The notes beneath the pieces were generated by a model. That model was given only the letters and a program-made list of their open reading frames with translations, was not told where the DNA came from and made no database searches. Shown here in pieces: positions 25,399 to 34,170 of a stretch of 63,139 nucleotides of DNA. A program made the translations under genes and the position numbers. The DNA is from an uncultured Acetatifactor sp. GTDB lineage: Bacteria; Bacillota; Clostridia; Lachnospirales; Lachnospiraceae. The stretch lies in NCBI GenBank assembly GCA_910577035.1, contig CAJTKW010000023.1, positions 1-63,139 of the forward strand, given 5' to 3'. Each line of letters opens with the position of its first letter. Positions within the stretch are counted from its first letter, which is position 1.

Positions 25399-27592
25399 AC
25401 CGCAGCTCATTTAAGTATACCTGTACCCGGTTGGTAATGAGCTGCCCGACGGTTTCCGCGGTTTTACTGCCGTTGAAGTAATCCGCCGCTTCCTCCCTGA
25501 TAATTGCCAGGATGGGGAGGGTGCGGAGAGGGCAGGACCGCGCCTCCTGCAGGGCCAGGCGGTATTCGGCGGCCTTTTCTTCTGTAATATCGTTTTCCGT
25601 ATAAACATGTTCTTCCGCAGAAATGACAGAATTGCTGCCTGCCTTATAAACTACATAGCCGATTCTCTTTTCCCCGCCGTCCCTGACTTCCGCCAGCTGT
25701 GCGTCCAGCCAGGCGTCAAAGTTCTTTTTTCTTAACGGAATATAGTATGCGGGTTCGGAGGATTGTACCTCTTCTCCCAGAAGAAAGCGGATAAACTCCC
25801 AGGCACCGTCCTTGTTGGCAGAGCTGCTGCTGATCGCCATGGTGGAGGAAGAGGACAAGCCTGCGTGGCATCCGTCGTCAAACAGGATTCCACAGGCCGT
25901 TTTTCCTGCCTTTTTCATATCCTCCGAGCTGTCAAATTCAAAGAGATTCGAAAAGGAACGGCCTTCAGCAATACTGGAAGGATTTAATCTGCGCCCGTCG
26001 TCCCCATACAGGGCGGCAGTCTCTAATATTTTTGTAAAAAGTTCTCCGCTGAAGTCACAGGCCATGTCTTCCCAGTTTACCATGCCCCACAGAGTATCAC
26101 TGCCCTTTAAAAAAAGTTCCAGCAGGTCCTGTGGGTCATAGCCGGACAGAAACACGGTATTCTCCTTCCCCGGCGAGAGCAGGGAATCTATCAGGTCATG
26201 GATGCCCGGCTCCTCTTCCGTGTTCAGTATGGAGGAGTCCACCATAAAGCCGGACAAGCCCAGATACCTTGGGCTGACGCCATAGATATGGCTGCCGTCC
26301 CGCCAGACGCTGAAAACAGCGGGAAAGTAATCGTTTTCCAGGATGCCGCTTTTCTGCAGGTAGGGAGAGAGGTCTTCCAGGGCGCCTTTTTCCATCAGGC
26401 CGGGAATATAATCCTGCATCAGGCCTCCGTAGATTATGTCAGGCCCCTTCCCGGCGGCAATCTGGATACTGGTCAGTCGGGCAAAATCCTCCGGATCATT
26501 CCTGCCGCCGCAGTCTTCCAATATCACATGATAGGTTTCATTCTGCCGGTTAAACAACGATGCCTGCCGGGTAATCCAGGAATCCCCGTTAAATCGGCCT
26601 CGGAGGACAACAGGAATTTTTTCTATTTCCGACATGGTAAGTCTGTCGCAGACAGTGGCGGGAGCACCGGATTGACTGGCATACAGCATCAGAATGCTGC
26701 CATCCGGCAGTATTTTAAAATCTCTCAGCATCATTTCCGGATCATCCACATAATAGGTGGTTCCGATGAAGGAAAAAACACAGGATATGCCTCCGTCCAC
26801 AGGGGAAACAGCCAGAATCTCATTGCCGACGGAAGGATCCGTGCTGTACAGGAGGGGTAAGCCGTATCCGCCGCCAAGCTGTTGACGGCTCGATGTCCTG
26901 AAGTCTAGCTTTACATCGTTTTCACCGGCAGGAAGGCCGGTGGAGGAGTCCAGCTCCGTCAGGGTTTGAACGTCTTCCAGACTGTTTTCCAGAATCAGGT
27001 AAATTCGGCCATCCGAGAGCTGGCATAAATCAATGATATTTTGACCGTAGTCCCATTCCTGTGCAAACTGTATCCCCCCGGAAACAGAAAATTTCGTAAG
27101 GAGTGTGTTATAAATCTTTTCGTGGCCATCCTCATGGACGGTGCGAAACGAATTGCGCCAGCAATAGCCGTTTCCCTCCGAGTCCAGATACCATTTCCGG
27201 AAGGCAAAGCCGGTGGAAGCGTATTCGGCAGGAATTTCAGGGAACAGGATCTTACGGCTTCCATCTGCGCGGTAAAGCCAGACATCCATAATGCCTTCCG
27301 TACGGGGGACGGCCCAGAGCTGTGCAGGTTCCTCTCAATAAAAAACGGTATCCAGGAAGGCGGGGGAATAGCCCTCCGGGGTTTGTCCCGGCCACTCCTG
27401 TCCGGGACAAACAGTCTGTCTTGACATCACGGTGACATCCAGATAAGCAGTTCTTTCCGTGAGTTCATACAGTGCCTCCATGCCGGGCTGCCTCCCGGAC
27501 CGAGCTGCTGTGCCCCCGGCCCGGTTCCCACAGGAAGACAGGAGGATGCAGCACAGAAGGAAGGTAAGAGAAAAAGCGCGTGATTTGCTCAT
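25397..27592 (-). pseudogene. Solute-binding-type lipoprotein gene interrupted by one in-frame TGA
   Basis: Read as one frame this is a 731-codon lipoprotein gene. It has ATG 27592 with AAAGGA upstream, a signal peptide ending in the lipobox LLSSC (MSKSRAFSLTFLLCCILLSSC spans about the first 21 codons), a beta-propeller-like N-half, and a C-half like family-1 extracellular solute-binding proteins (GPDIIYGG, GALEDLSPYLQ, IYGVSPRYLG, AWEFIRFLLG). A single TGA at 27335-27337 (codon about 86, between VFY and EEPAQLWAVPR) breaks it; the frame is otherwise perfectly open on both sides. The downstream ORF from ATG 27289 would lack a signal peptide. It is either a young nonsense mutation, a readthrough site or a sequence error. 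Paralogue of the remnant at 13283. Confidence 0.8.
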
Positions 27593-27750
27593 AGGCAGGA
27601 TCCTTTCAACAGTGTGTATTTGTGGCCTGTTATTGTCATTGTAACGCATCCTTTCCGAAAGAACAACAGTTTATCCCAAACCAAACAGCCCGGGGAAACC
27701 GCGCTGTAACAGTTCCGTGTCCTGTCTGAGGGGTTACTGCGCGTATCTGT
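27593..27750. other. Intergenic stretch, divergent genes
   Basis: The region between the lipoprotein gene and the hybrid kinase gene spans 27593-27991. In the first 160 bases I see no gene, repeat or convincing hairpin. It should contain the minus-strand promoter of the lipoprotein gene, but no clear -35/-10 pair stands out. Confidence 0.5.
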
Positions 27751-27779
27751 TTGACAATATTCGTTGTTGGGGCTATGAT
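27751..27779 (+). promoter_or_regulatory. Strong promoter of the hybrid kinase gene
   Basis: TTGACA (27751-27756), 17 bases, TATGAT (27774-27779). It leaves a long leader of about 205 nt before ATG 27992, in which I see no conserved structure. Confidence 0.7.
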
Positions 27780-27991
27780 ATAAATGAAATAGTTATTTGT
27801 CAGTGAGGCGGCAATTCGATGAGTGTGTGAAGCCTGTTTTTCAGCGCGCCGGATGGCGCATGTTTCGCACCGGCGGCATTGACACAGACCGGTGTTATTG
27901 ATAAAATATACGTTGAGTCGGAGTTTGGCTGATACATAGATAATGAAGATAACAAAAGATACAAAATACGATACGCCAGGAGGATTTTTTT

Positions 27992-30900
27992 ATGTATCAT
28001 TGTCATGTGTGCTTTTATTTTACGGGACATCAGGGGCAGCTGCCCGAGATAGTAAAGTGCATGGCGCCGTTGGAGGCTTTTGAGCATGAATTTACGGAAA
28101 GTGCAGTCCCTGAGGAGGCGCTGGCAAAAGAAGCGGATGTGATTTTTGCGGATCTGAGTAATGTGGATGCGGCAAAGACAGCAGCGGTGCTTGCTGCATG
28201 GAAGAAGCCGGAGGCAGAACTGATCCTGCTGGCAGGGGAGGAGCAGCTGGCGGAGCTGACAGGTGCGGATACGGCGGGTGAAGATTTGTCCCGGGTCACG
28301 GACCTGTGGACGCTTCCCATGGCGGAGGGAGAAATTCGCTTTCGTTTTCTGCGGTGGCAGCAAGCTTATAAACGGCACAGGGATTGCTGGCAGACCGGCC
28401 AGTATCTGGAAAGCGTGATTAACGGAACGCCGGATCTGATCTGGTATAAGGATAAAAACGGTATCCATGAAAAGGTGAATGACAGCTTCTGTAAGGCAGT
28501 AAACAAAACCAAGGATCAGGTACAGGGACGGGGGCACGCCTATATCTGGGATGTGGAGGCGGATGATCCTGCCTGCATTGAGTCTGAGCGCATTGTCATG
28601 GAGAGCAGGCAGACCTGTGTTTCGGAGGAGGTCATACAGACCGGCGACGGGAAGAGGGTGCTGACCACCTATAAGTCCCCGTTGTATGATCTGGACGGAA
28701 GCGTTATGGGTACCGTGGGCGTGGCCATTGACGTGACCAAGGAACGGGATTATGCAAGTGAACTGCTGAAGAAAAATCAGACTCTGGAAATGCTGTTTAC
28801 TACCATGGACTGCGGCATGATATGCCATACGCTGGACGGGAAGCGGGTTATCAGCGTGAACCAGGCGGCACTGAATATTCTTGGGTATGAATCTCCGGAG
28901 GACTTGACGGGGGACGGTTTCTTTCTCATCTCGCCATCCGTTCTGGAGGAGGATAAGCCGAGGCTGCAGAATATCATTCAATCCATGAAAAATGTGGGGG
29001 ACAGTGTCAGCCTGGAATATCGTGTCCGCCACAGGAACGGGGAGATCCGTTATGTGCTGGGCAGTATCAAGATCGTGGAGGAGAATGGGGAATTACTTTG
29101 CCAGCGGTTCCTGCTGGACCGCACCGCACAGAAGCTGCAGGAGGAAGAAGAACGACGGCGGGATGAGCGCAAGCAGATGGAGATGATCCAGGCTCTCAGC
29201 ATTGACTACAGTCTTGTATGCTTCTTTGACCTGGATACAGGAAAGGGAAAAGCGCTCCGGATCGGTGACTGCAAGCATAAGATTCTGGATACGATTTTTG
29301 GCGGGGAGCTGTCCTATGACGAAGCAATGGAGCGTTACATAGAGACGGGTGTATACGAACAGGACAGGGAACCGCTGCAGAATGCCATATCCCGTGAGAA
29401 TCTGATGAAGGAGCTTATAAACAAATCGGTTTACCACATCGGTTATCGGATGACCTGCTGCGGTGAACTGAGGTATTTCCAGATGAAAGTAGTGCGTGCC
29501 GGGAAGTGGAATAAGCGTCACGGTATTGTCCTGGGATTCCGCAGTGTGGACGAGGAGACCCGCAGCGAACGGGAGCAGAGAACTCTGCTGGAGAATGCCC
29601 TTTCTCAGGCAAATCGTGCAAGCCGGGCCAAGAGCACCTTCCTTTCCAACATGTCCCACGATATTCGTACGCCGATGAATGCCATTATCGGGTTTACTTC
29701 CCTGGCGATTACCCATATCGACAGCAGGGAGCAGGTTCAGGAATATCTGAAAAAGATCATGTCTTCAGGGAACCATCTGCTGAGCCTGATTAATGATGTC
29801 CTGGACATGAGCCATATTGAAAGCGGTAAGATACACCTGGAGGAGGAAGCATGCAGTCTTCCCGATATCATGCACGAGCTGCGCAATATCATCCAGGCGG
29901 ATGTACATGCCAAGCAGCTGGATCTGTATATGGATGCCGTTGACATTCATAATGAGGAGATCTGCTGCGACCGGCTGCGCTTGAACCAGGTTCTGCTGAA
30001 CCTGCTGAGCAATGCGGTGAAATATACCGGCGCGGGCGGCATGGTCAGTATGAAAGTGATTGAAAGGCCGGGTAGTTCCGCCGGATATTCACTATATGAG
30101 TTCCATGTCAAAGATACGGGTATCGGCATGAGTGAGGAATTTGTGTCCCATATCTTTGAGCCCTTCGAGAGGGAGCAGAATTCCACTACCAGCGGTATTC
30201 AGGGAACGGGACTTGGCATGGCCATCACCAGGAATATCGTGGATATTATGAACGGCACCATAGAGGTAACCAGCAAACAGGGAGAAGGAACGGAATGCGT
30301 TGTCTGCCTGCCGCTGCGCATAAACGGCGGGAAGAAGGTGCCTCAGACAATACCCGAACTGGAGGGCTTCAGGGCACTGGTGGTGGATGACGATTTCAAC
30401 ACCTGTGACAATGTATCCTGTATGCTGCAGCAGATCGGGCTCAGGGCGGAGTGGACCCTGTCAGGCAAAGAGGCCGTCCTGCGTACCCGCCAGGCATTGA
30501 CCCGCAATGATCCCTATTTCGTACATATCATTGACTGGCTTCTGCCTGATATGAACGGTGTGGAGGTAGCCCGCAGGATCCGGCAGGAGGCGGGAAAGAA
30601 TGTGCCCATCATTGTATTGACGGCTTATGACTGGACCGATATTGAGGACGAGGCGAGGGAGGCAGGGGTGACCGCATTCTGCAGTAAGCCGCTGTTCTTC
30701 TCCGAGCTGCGGGGATGCCTGTATTCCATTGCCGGTTCGGACAATGACAGGAAGGAAAAGGGGACGGAAAAAGAGCCTCTTCGCACGGGCCGCATCCTGC
30801 TGGCGGAGGACAATGAACTGAATCAGGAGATTGCAGTGGCCATTTTGGAGGAGGCAGGATTTACGGTGGAGGTTGCCGAGAACGGAAAGATAGCCGTGGA

Positions 30901-31195
30901 TATGCTGACCGCCTCGGAAAACGGATATTACCAGGTGATCCTCATGGATGTCCAGATGCCGGTGATGAACGGATATGAAGCGACAAAGACCATTCGCAGG
31001 CTTGATAACAAAGCGCTGTCTTCGGTGCCCATTGTGGCAATGACGGCAAATGCCTTTGAGGAAGATAAGCAGGAGGCATTGAGAAGCGGCATGGATGGGC
31101 ATATTGCAAAGCCCATAGAGATTGACAAACTGATGGAAATGCTGGACCAGGTACTGGGACAGAGAAAACAGAAAATAAATGACGAAAGGTCATAA
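27992..31195 (+). CDS. Hybrid sensor histidine kinase with PAS domains and two receivers
   Basis: A 1067-residue soluble kinase. Order: a degenerate receiver-like N-terminus (1-120); PAS (about 130-260, with TPDLIWYKDKNG); PAS (about 265-385, with MDCGMICHTLDGKRV); a third PAS-like segment (about 395-520); the kinase core with His556 in SNMSHDIRTPMNAIIGF; HATPase (LLNLLSNAVKYTG, GTGLGMAITRNI); receiver 1 (LVVDDDFN, IIDWLLPDMNG); receiver 2 (LLAEDNELNQE, ILMDVQMPVMNG, NAFEEDKQEAL). No membrane helix or Hpt domain is seen, so phosphate must leave through a separate Hpt protein. The clean ribosome site is CAGGAGG. It stands as a single gene ahead of spoIVA; a link to sporulation is possible but not shown. 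Confidence 0.92.
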   Translation: MYHCHVCFYFTGHQGQLPEIVKCMAPLEAFEHEFTESAVPEEALAKEADVIFADLSNVDAAKTAAVLAAWKKPEAELILLAGEEQLAELTGADTAGEDLSRVTDLWTLPMAEGEIRFRFLRWQQAYKRHRDCWQTGQYLESVINGTPDLIWYKDKNGIHEKVNDSFCKAVNKTKDQVQGRGHAYIWDVEADDPACIESERIVMESRQTCVSEEVIQTGDGKRVLTTYKSPLYDLDGSVMGTVGVAIDVTKERDYASELLKKNQTLEMLFTTMDCGMICHTLDGKRVISVNQAALNILGYESPEDLTGDGFFLISPSVLEEDKPRLQNIIQSMKNVGDSVSLEYRVRHRNGEIRYVLGSIKIVEENGELLCQRFLLDRTAQKLQEEEERRRDERKQMEMIQALSIDYSLVCFFDLDTGKGKALRIGDCKHKILDTIFGGELSYDEAMERYIETGVYEQDREPLQNAISRENLMKELINKSVYHIGYRMTCCGELRYFQMKVVRAGKWNKRHGIVLGFRSVDEETRSEREQRTLLENALSQANRASRAKSTFLSNMSHDIRTPMNAIIGFTSLAITHIDSREQVQEYLKKIMSSGNHLLSLINDVLDMSHIESGKIHLEEEACSLPDIMHELRNIIQADVHAKQLDLYMDAVDIHNEEICCDRLRLNQVLLNLLSNAVKYTGAGGMVSMKVIERPGSSAGYSLYEFHVKDTGIGMSEEFVSHIFEPFEREQNSTTSGIQGTGLGMAITRNIVDIMNGTIEVTSKQGEGTECVVCLPLRINGGKKVPQTIPELEGFRALVVDDDFNTCDNVSCMLQQIGLRAEWTLSGKEAVLRTRQALTRNDPYFVHIIDWLLPDMNGVEVARRIRQEAGKNVPIIVLTAYDWTDIEDEAREAGVTAFCSKPLFFSELRGCLYSIAGSDNDRKEKGTEKEPLRTGRILLAEDNELNQEIAVAILEEAGFTVEVAENGKIAVDMLTASENGYYQVILMDVQMPVMNGYEATKTIRRLDNKALSSVPIVAMTANAFEEDKQEALRSGMDGHIAKPIEIDKLMEMLDQVLGQRKQKINDERS

Positions 31196-31202
31196 GACAT
31201 CC

Positions 31203-31240
31203 GCCTCCCGCATATCCTTCTGTAGGATATGACAGGAGGC
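31203..31240 (+). promoter_or_regulatory. Hairpin enclosing the spoIVA ribosome-binding site
   Basis: GCCTCC (31203-31208) pairs with GGAGGC (31235-31240), and CATATCCT (31211-31218) pairs with AGGATATG (31224-31231), with small internal loop and a 5-base top loop. The 14-bp stem buries the Shine-Dalgarno AGGAGG (31234-31239) of spoIVA. It has no T-run, so it is not a simple terminator. Confidence 0.7.
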
Positions 31241-31247
31241 TTTGTCT

Positions 31248-32729
31248 ATGGAACATGTATCGACTACATACGACTTGTATCACGATATACAGCAACGCAC
31301 GGGAGGAGAAATCTACATAGGGGTGCTGGGGCCGGTGCGCACGGGAAAATCCACCTTTATCAAGAGATTTATGGAGGAGATGGTGCTGCCCAACATGGAG
31401 GATGAACACGCGAGGGAACGGGCCCAGGATGAACTGCCCCAGAGTGCAGGGGGTAAGACCATCACCACTACGGAACCCAAGTTCATTCCCAACGAGGCGG
31501 CGAAGGTGCATTTAAGCGGGGACATCGACGTTTCGGTGAGGCTGATTGACTGCGTGGGATACATGGTGGAGGGCGCCGCGGGACACATGGAGGAAGAGAC
31601 GGAGAGGATGGTAAAGACTCCCTGGTTCGATTACGAGATCCCCTTTACCCAGGCAGCGGAGGTGGGCACTGACAAGGTTATGAACGATCATTCCACAATC
31701 GGGCTGGTGGTCACTACGGACGGGAGCTTTGGAGAAATTCCCAGGGCCAATTACCTGGAGGCGGAGGAACGGACGATACTGGCGCTGAAAAAGCTGCGAA
31801 AGCCGTTCCTGGTGCTGGTAAACAGCCAGAAGCCTTATTCTGAGGATGCCAAAAGGACCGTGGAGGAGCTGGCAGAAAAATATGGGGTGTCGGCTATTGC
31901 CGTGAACTGTGAACAGCTGAAAAAAGAAGACATTCACATGATTCTGGAAAACGTGCTCTATGAGTTCCCGATTTCGGCCATGGAATTCTACATGCCTAAA
32001 TGGGTGGAGATGCTGGCGGAAGACAACCGGATGAAGCAGGATCTGGTGGAGAAGGTAAAGCTCATTATGAAGGATTATTCCACTATCCGGGATGTGCTTG
32101 AAAAACCGGTGAACCTGGAAAGCGAATACATAAGGCGCTGCAAGACGGATACCGTATCCCTGTCGGACGGCTGCATCCGGGTAACCCTGGACGTTGCGGA
32201 TTCCTATTATTATGAAATGCTGACAGAAATGGTGGGCGAGAACATTGCCGACGAGTATCAGCTAATCAGCAAATTGAAGAGCTTTGCGGCCATGAAACAT
32301 GAATACAACAAGGTGCTTGACGCGGTCAATATGGTGCGCATCAAGGGATACGGCGTGGTTACGCCGGATAAGGATGAGATCGTCCTGGAGCGGCCGGAGC
32401 TGATTAAGCACGGCAATAAGTTCGGCGTAAAGATCAAGGCATCCAGTCCTTCCATCCATATGATCCGGGCCAATATTGAAACGGAAATTGCACCCATAGT
32501 GGGCACCCAGGAGCAGGCGGAGGATCTGATTACCTTTATCAATCAGACAGATGCCCAGAGCGGAATCTGGGGCACGAATATTTTCGGCAAGACGGTAGAA
32601 CAGCTGGTGAATGACGGGATTACCGCCAAGGTGGCGGTGATCGGGGAAGAGAGCCAGATCAAGCTGCAGGATACCATGCAGAAGATTGTCAACGACAGCA
32701 ACGGCGGGATGGTGTGCATCATTATTTAG
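31248..32729 (+). CDS. spoIVA: Stage IV sporulation protein A
   Basis: A 493-residue spore-coat basement-layer ATPase that assembles on the outer forespore membrane and anchors the coat. The N-terminal P-loop GPVRTGKST and the family sequence FIKRFMEEMVLPNM are clear. The middle and C-terminal regions match SpoIVA in length (492 in B. subtilis). The C-terminus ends in NGGMVCIII, as in the family. Start: ATG 31248 with AGGAGG eight bases upstream; the TTG at 31242 is excluded on spacing. It is proof that the organism sporulates. In relatives it commonly follows gpsA; here it follows a hybrid kinase. The ribosome site is inside a hairpin. Confidence 0.96.
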   Translation: MEHVSTTYDLYHDIQQRTGGEIYIGVLGPVRTGKSTFIKRFMEEMVLPNMEDEHARERAQDELPQSAGGKTITTTEPKFIPNEAAKVHLSGDIDVSVRLIDCVGYMVEGAAGHMEEETERMVKTPWFDYEIPFTQAAEVGTDKVMNDHSTIGLVVTTDGSFGEIPRANYLEAEERTILALKKLRKPFLVLVNSQKPYSEDAKRTVEELAEKYGVSAIAVNCEQLKKEDIHMILENVLYEFPISAMEFYMPKWVEMLAEDNRMKQDLVEKVKLIMKDYSTIRDVLEKPVNLESEYIRRCKTDTVSLSDGCIRVTLDVADSYYYEMLTEMVGENIADEYQLISKLKSFAAMKHEYNKVLDAVNMVRIKGYGVVTPDKDEIVLERPELIKHGNKFGVKIKASSPSIHMIRANIETEIAPIVGTQEQAEDLITFINQTDAQSGIWGTNIFGKTVEQLVNDGITAKVAVIGEESQIKLQDTMQKIVNDSNGGMVCIII

Positions 32730-32770
32730 GGAAACGCTTTCATCTGCGCTTCCTCACAGCTGACAGCAAG

Positions 32771-32816
32771 GCGGCCGGGAGATTACATTTCGAAAATACC
32801 TGCGGCTCCCGGCCGC
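32771..32816 (+). terminator. Strong hairpin after spoIVA
   Basis: A perfect 10-bp GC stem GCGGCCGGGA (32771-32780) / TCCCGGCCGC (32807-32816) with a 26-base loop. There is no immediate T-run (TTTTT comes at 32829), so it may terminate weakly or protect the transcript end. Confidence 0.45.
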
Positions 32817-32824
32817 GAAACAAA

Positions 32825-32853
32825 TTGCTTTTTCCCTTAATGTTCTGTATAAT
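32825..32853 (+). promoter_or_regulatory. Promoter of the nucleoside salvage operon
   Basis: TTGCTT (32825-32830), 17 bases, TATAAT (32848-32853), 30 bp before the purine nucleoside phosphorylase start. Confidence 0.7.
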
Positions 32854-32883
32854 AGAAAAAAAGCGAAGGGGGAAAGGGGCCGA

Positions 32884-33717
32884 ATGGGTGAAGTATATGA
32901 AAAGCTTGTGAAATGCCGTGACTGCGTAAGGAAAAAGACGGACTTTGTGCCGGAGGCAGCCATTGTCCTGGGATCCGGCCTGGGGGATTATGCCGGGAGT
33001 ATCCGGGTGGAATATGAATTGCCTTACGGTGAGATAGAAGGCTTCCCGGTGTCAACGGTGCCGGGCCATGCGGGTAGATTTATTTTCGGATATGTAGATC
33101 GGCTTCCCGTGGTCTGTATGAAAGGGCGGGTGCACTATTACGAAGGATACCCCATCAGTGATGTGGTGCTGCCTGCCAGGCTGATGAAGCTCCTGGGGGC
33201 GAAGATCCTGTTTCTGACCAATGCGGCAGGCGGGGTGAATACCTCTTTCCATGCAGGTGACCTGATGCTGATCCGGGATCACCTCTCTGTCTTTGCACCC
33301 AATCCTCTGATCGGGCCGAATGTGGACGAGCTGGGGGTGAGATTTCCCGATATGAGTGCGGTCTATGACGGGAAGCTTCAGCAGGTCATCCGGGAAACGG
33401 CCAGGGAAAACGGTATTTTTCTTCAGGAGGGGGTTTATGCCCAGCTTACGGGGCCTTCCTTTGAGTCTCCGGCCGAGATTCGCATGCTGCGGACGCTGGG
33501 GTGTGACGCGGTGGGTATGAGTACCGTGGTGGAAGCCATTGCCGCCAATCATATGGGTATGAAAGTATGCGGTATTTCCTGTATCTGCAATCTTGCCGCA
33601 GGGATGACGGCGGTTCCCTTAAGCCATGAGGAGGTGCAGGAGGCTGCGGACCAGGCGGCGCCAAATTTCAAAAAGCTGGTGACAGAGTCCGTTAAAAAGT
33701 TCGGAGACATGCTGTAG
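32884..33717 (+). CDS. punA: Purine nucleoside phosphorylase (trimeric PunA type)
   Basis: Splits inosine, guanosine and their deoxy forms with phosphate into base and (deoxy)ribose-1-phosphate. At 277 residues it has the low-molecular-weight PNP signatures: LGSGLGDYA (phosphate site), VPGHAGRF, GRVHYYEGY, LTNAAGGVN, and the substrate segment GMSTVVEAIAANHMGM. It is the first gene of a four-gene salvage operon with cdd, an amidohydrolase and an NCS2 permease. This arrangement would import purine bases and recycle nucleosides. Confidence 0.94.
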   Translation: MGEVYEKLVKCRDCVRKKTDFVPEAAIVLGSGLGDYAGSIRVEYELPYGEIEGFPVSTVPGHAGRFIFGYVDRLPVVCMKGRVHYYEGYPISDVVLPARLMKLLGAKILFLTNAAGGVNTSFHAGDLMLIRDHLSVFAPNPLIGPNVDELGVRFPDMSAVYDGKLQQVIRETARENGIFLQEGVYAQLTGPSFESPAEIRMLRTLGCDAVGMSTVVEAIAANHMGMKVCGISCICNLAAGMTAVPLSHEEVQEAADQAAPNFKKLVTESVKKFGDML

Positions 33718-33741
33718 GAGCCTTTTCGCGGGAGGAGAGCC

Positions 33742-34170
33742 ATGACAAAGCAGAAGATTACAGATGCGGGCGCGTTGGCGCAGGCCGCGCTGGACGCCCG
33801 GGAGAATGCGTATGCACCCTATTCCCACTATACAGTGGGTGCTGCCCTGCTGACGGAAGAAGGAGAGGTATTTACAGGCTGCAACATTGAGAATGCTTCT
33901 TATGGTGCGGCAAACTGTGGGGAGCGGACCGCTTTTTTTAAGGCAATAAGCCAGGGCAGGAGGCGGTTTCAGGCGATTGCCATTGCAGGCGGGATGGAGG
34001 GGGAAGAGCCGAAGGATTATGCTTATCCCTGCGGTATCTGCCGCCAGGTGATGCGGGAGTTTTGTGATGACGGCTTTCAGGTGATCGTTGTAAAAAGCGT
34101 AGAAGATCGTCGGCAGTACCGCCTGGACGAAATTTTGCCCTTTGGATTCGGAGGTGAATCAATCAGGTGA
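33742..34170 (+). CDS. cdd: Cytidine deaminase
   Basis: A 142-residue homotetrameric-type cytidine deaminase converting (deoxy)cytidine to (deoxy)uridine. Zinc ligands are in NCGERTAFF (Cys with the catalytic Glu) and PCGICRQVM (two Cys); the substrate-binding CNIENASYG precedes them. Ribosome site GGGAGGAGAG. The last bases overlap the next gene by 4 bp (GTGA). Confidence 0.95.
   Translation: MTKQKITDAGALAQAALDARENAYAPYSHYTVGAALLTEEGEVFTGCNIENASYGAANCGERTAFFKAISQGRRRFQAIAIAGGMEGEEPKDYAYPCGICRQVMREFCDDGFQVIVVKSVEDRRQYRLDEILPFGFGGESIR

Noticed and set aside
27335..27337. Selenocysteine decoding of the in-frame TGA.
   Set aside because: No SECIS-like hairpin is seen directly after the TGA, the site is in a loop of a binding-type protein with no redox motif, and no selenoprotein family fits.
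27800..29032. A 410-residue minus-strand open frame at the start of the hybrid kinase gene.
   Set aside because: Overlaps well-supported PAS domains on the plus strand and shows no recognisable domain.
33742..34170. Reading the cdd/amidohydrolase boundary as a frameshifted fusion.
   Set aside because: The 4-bp GTGA overlap is ordinary translational coupling, and both proteins have complete active sites.
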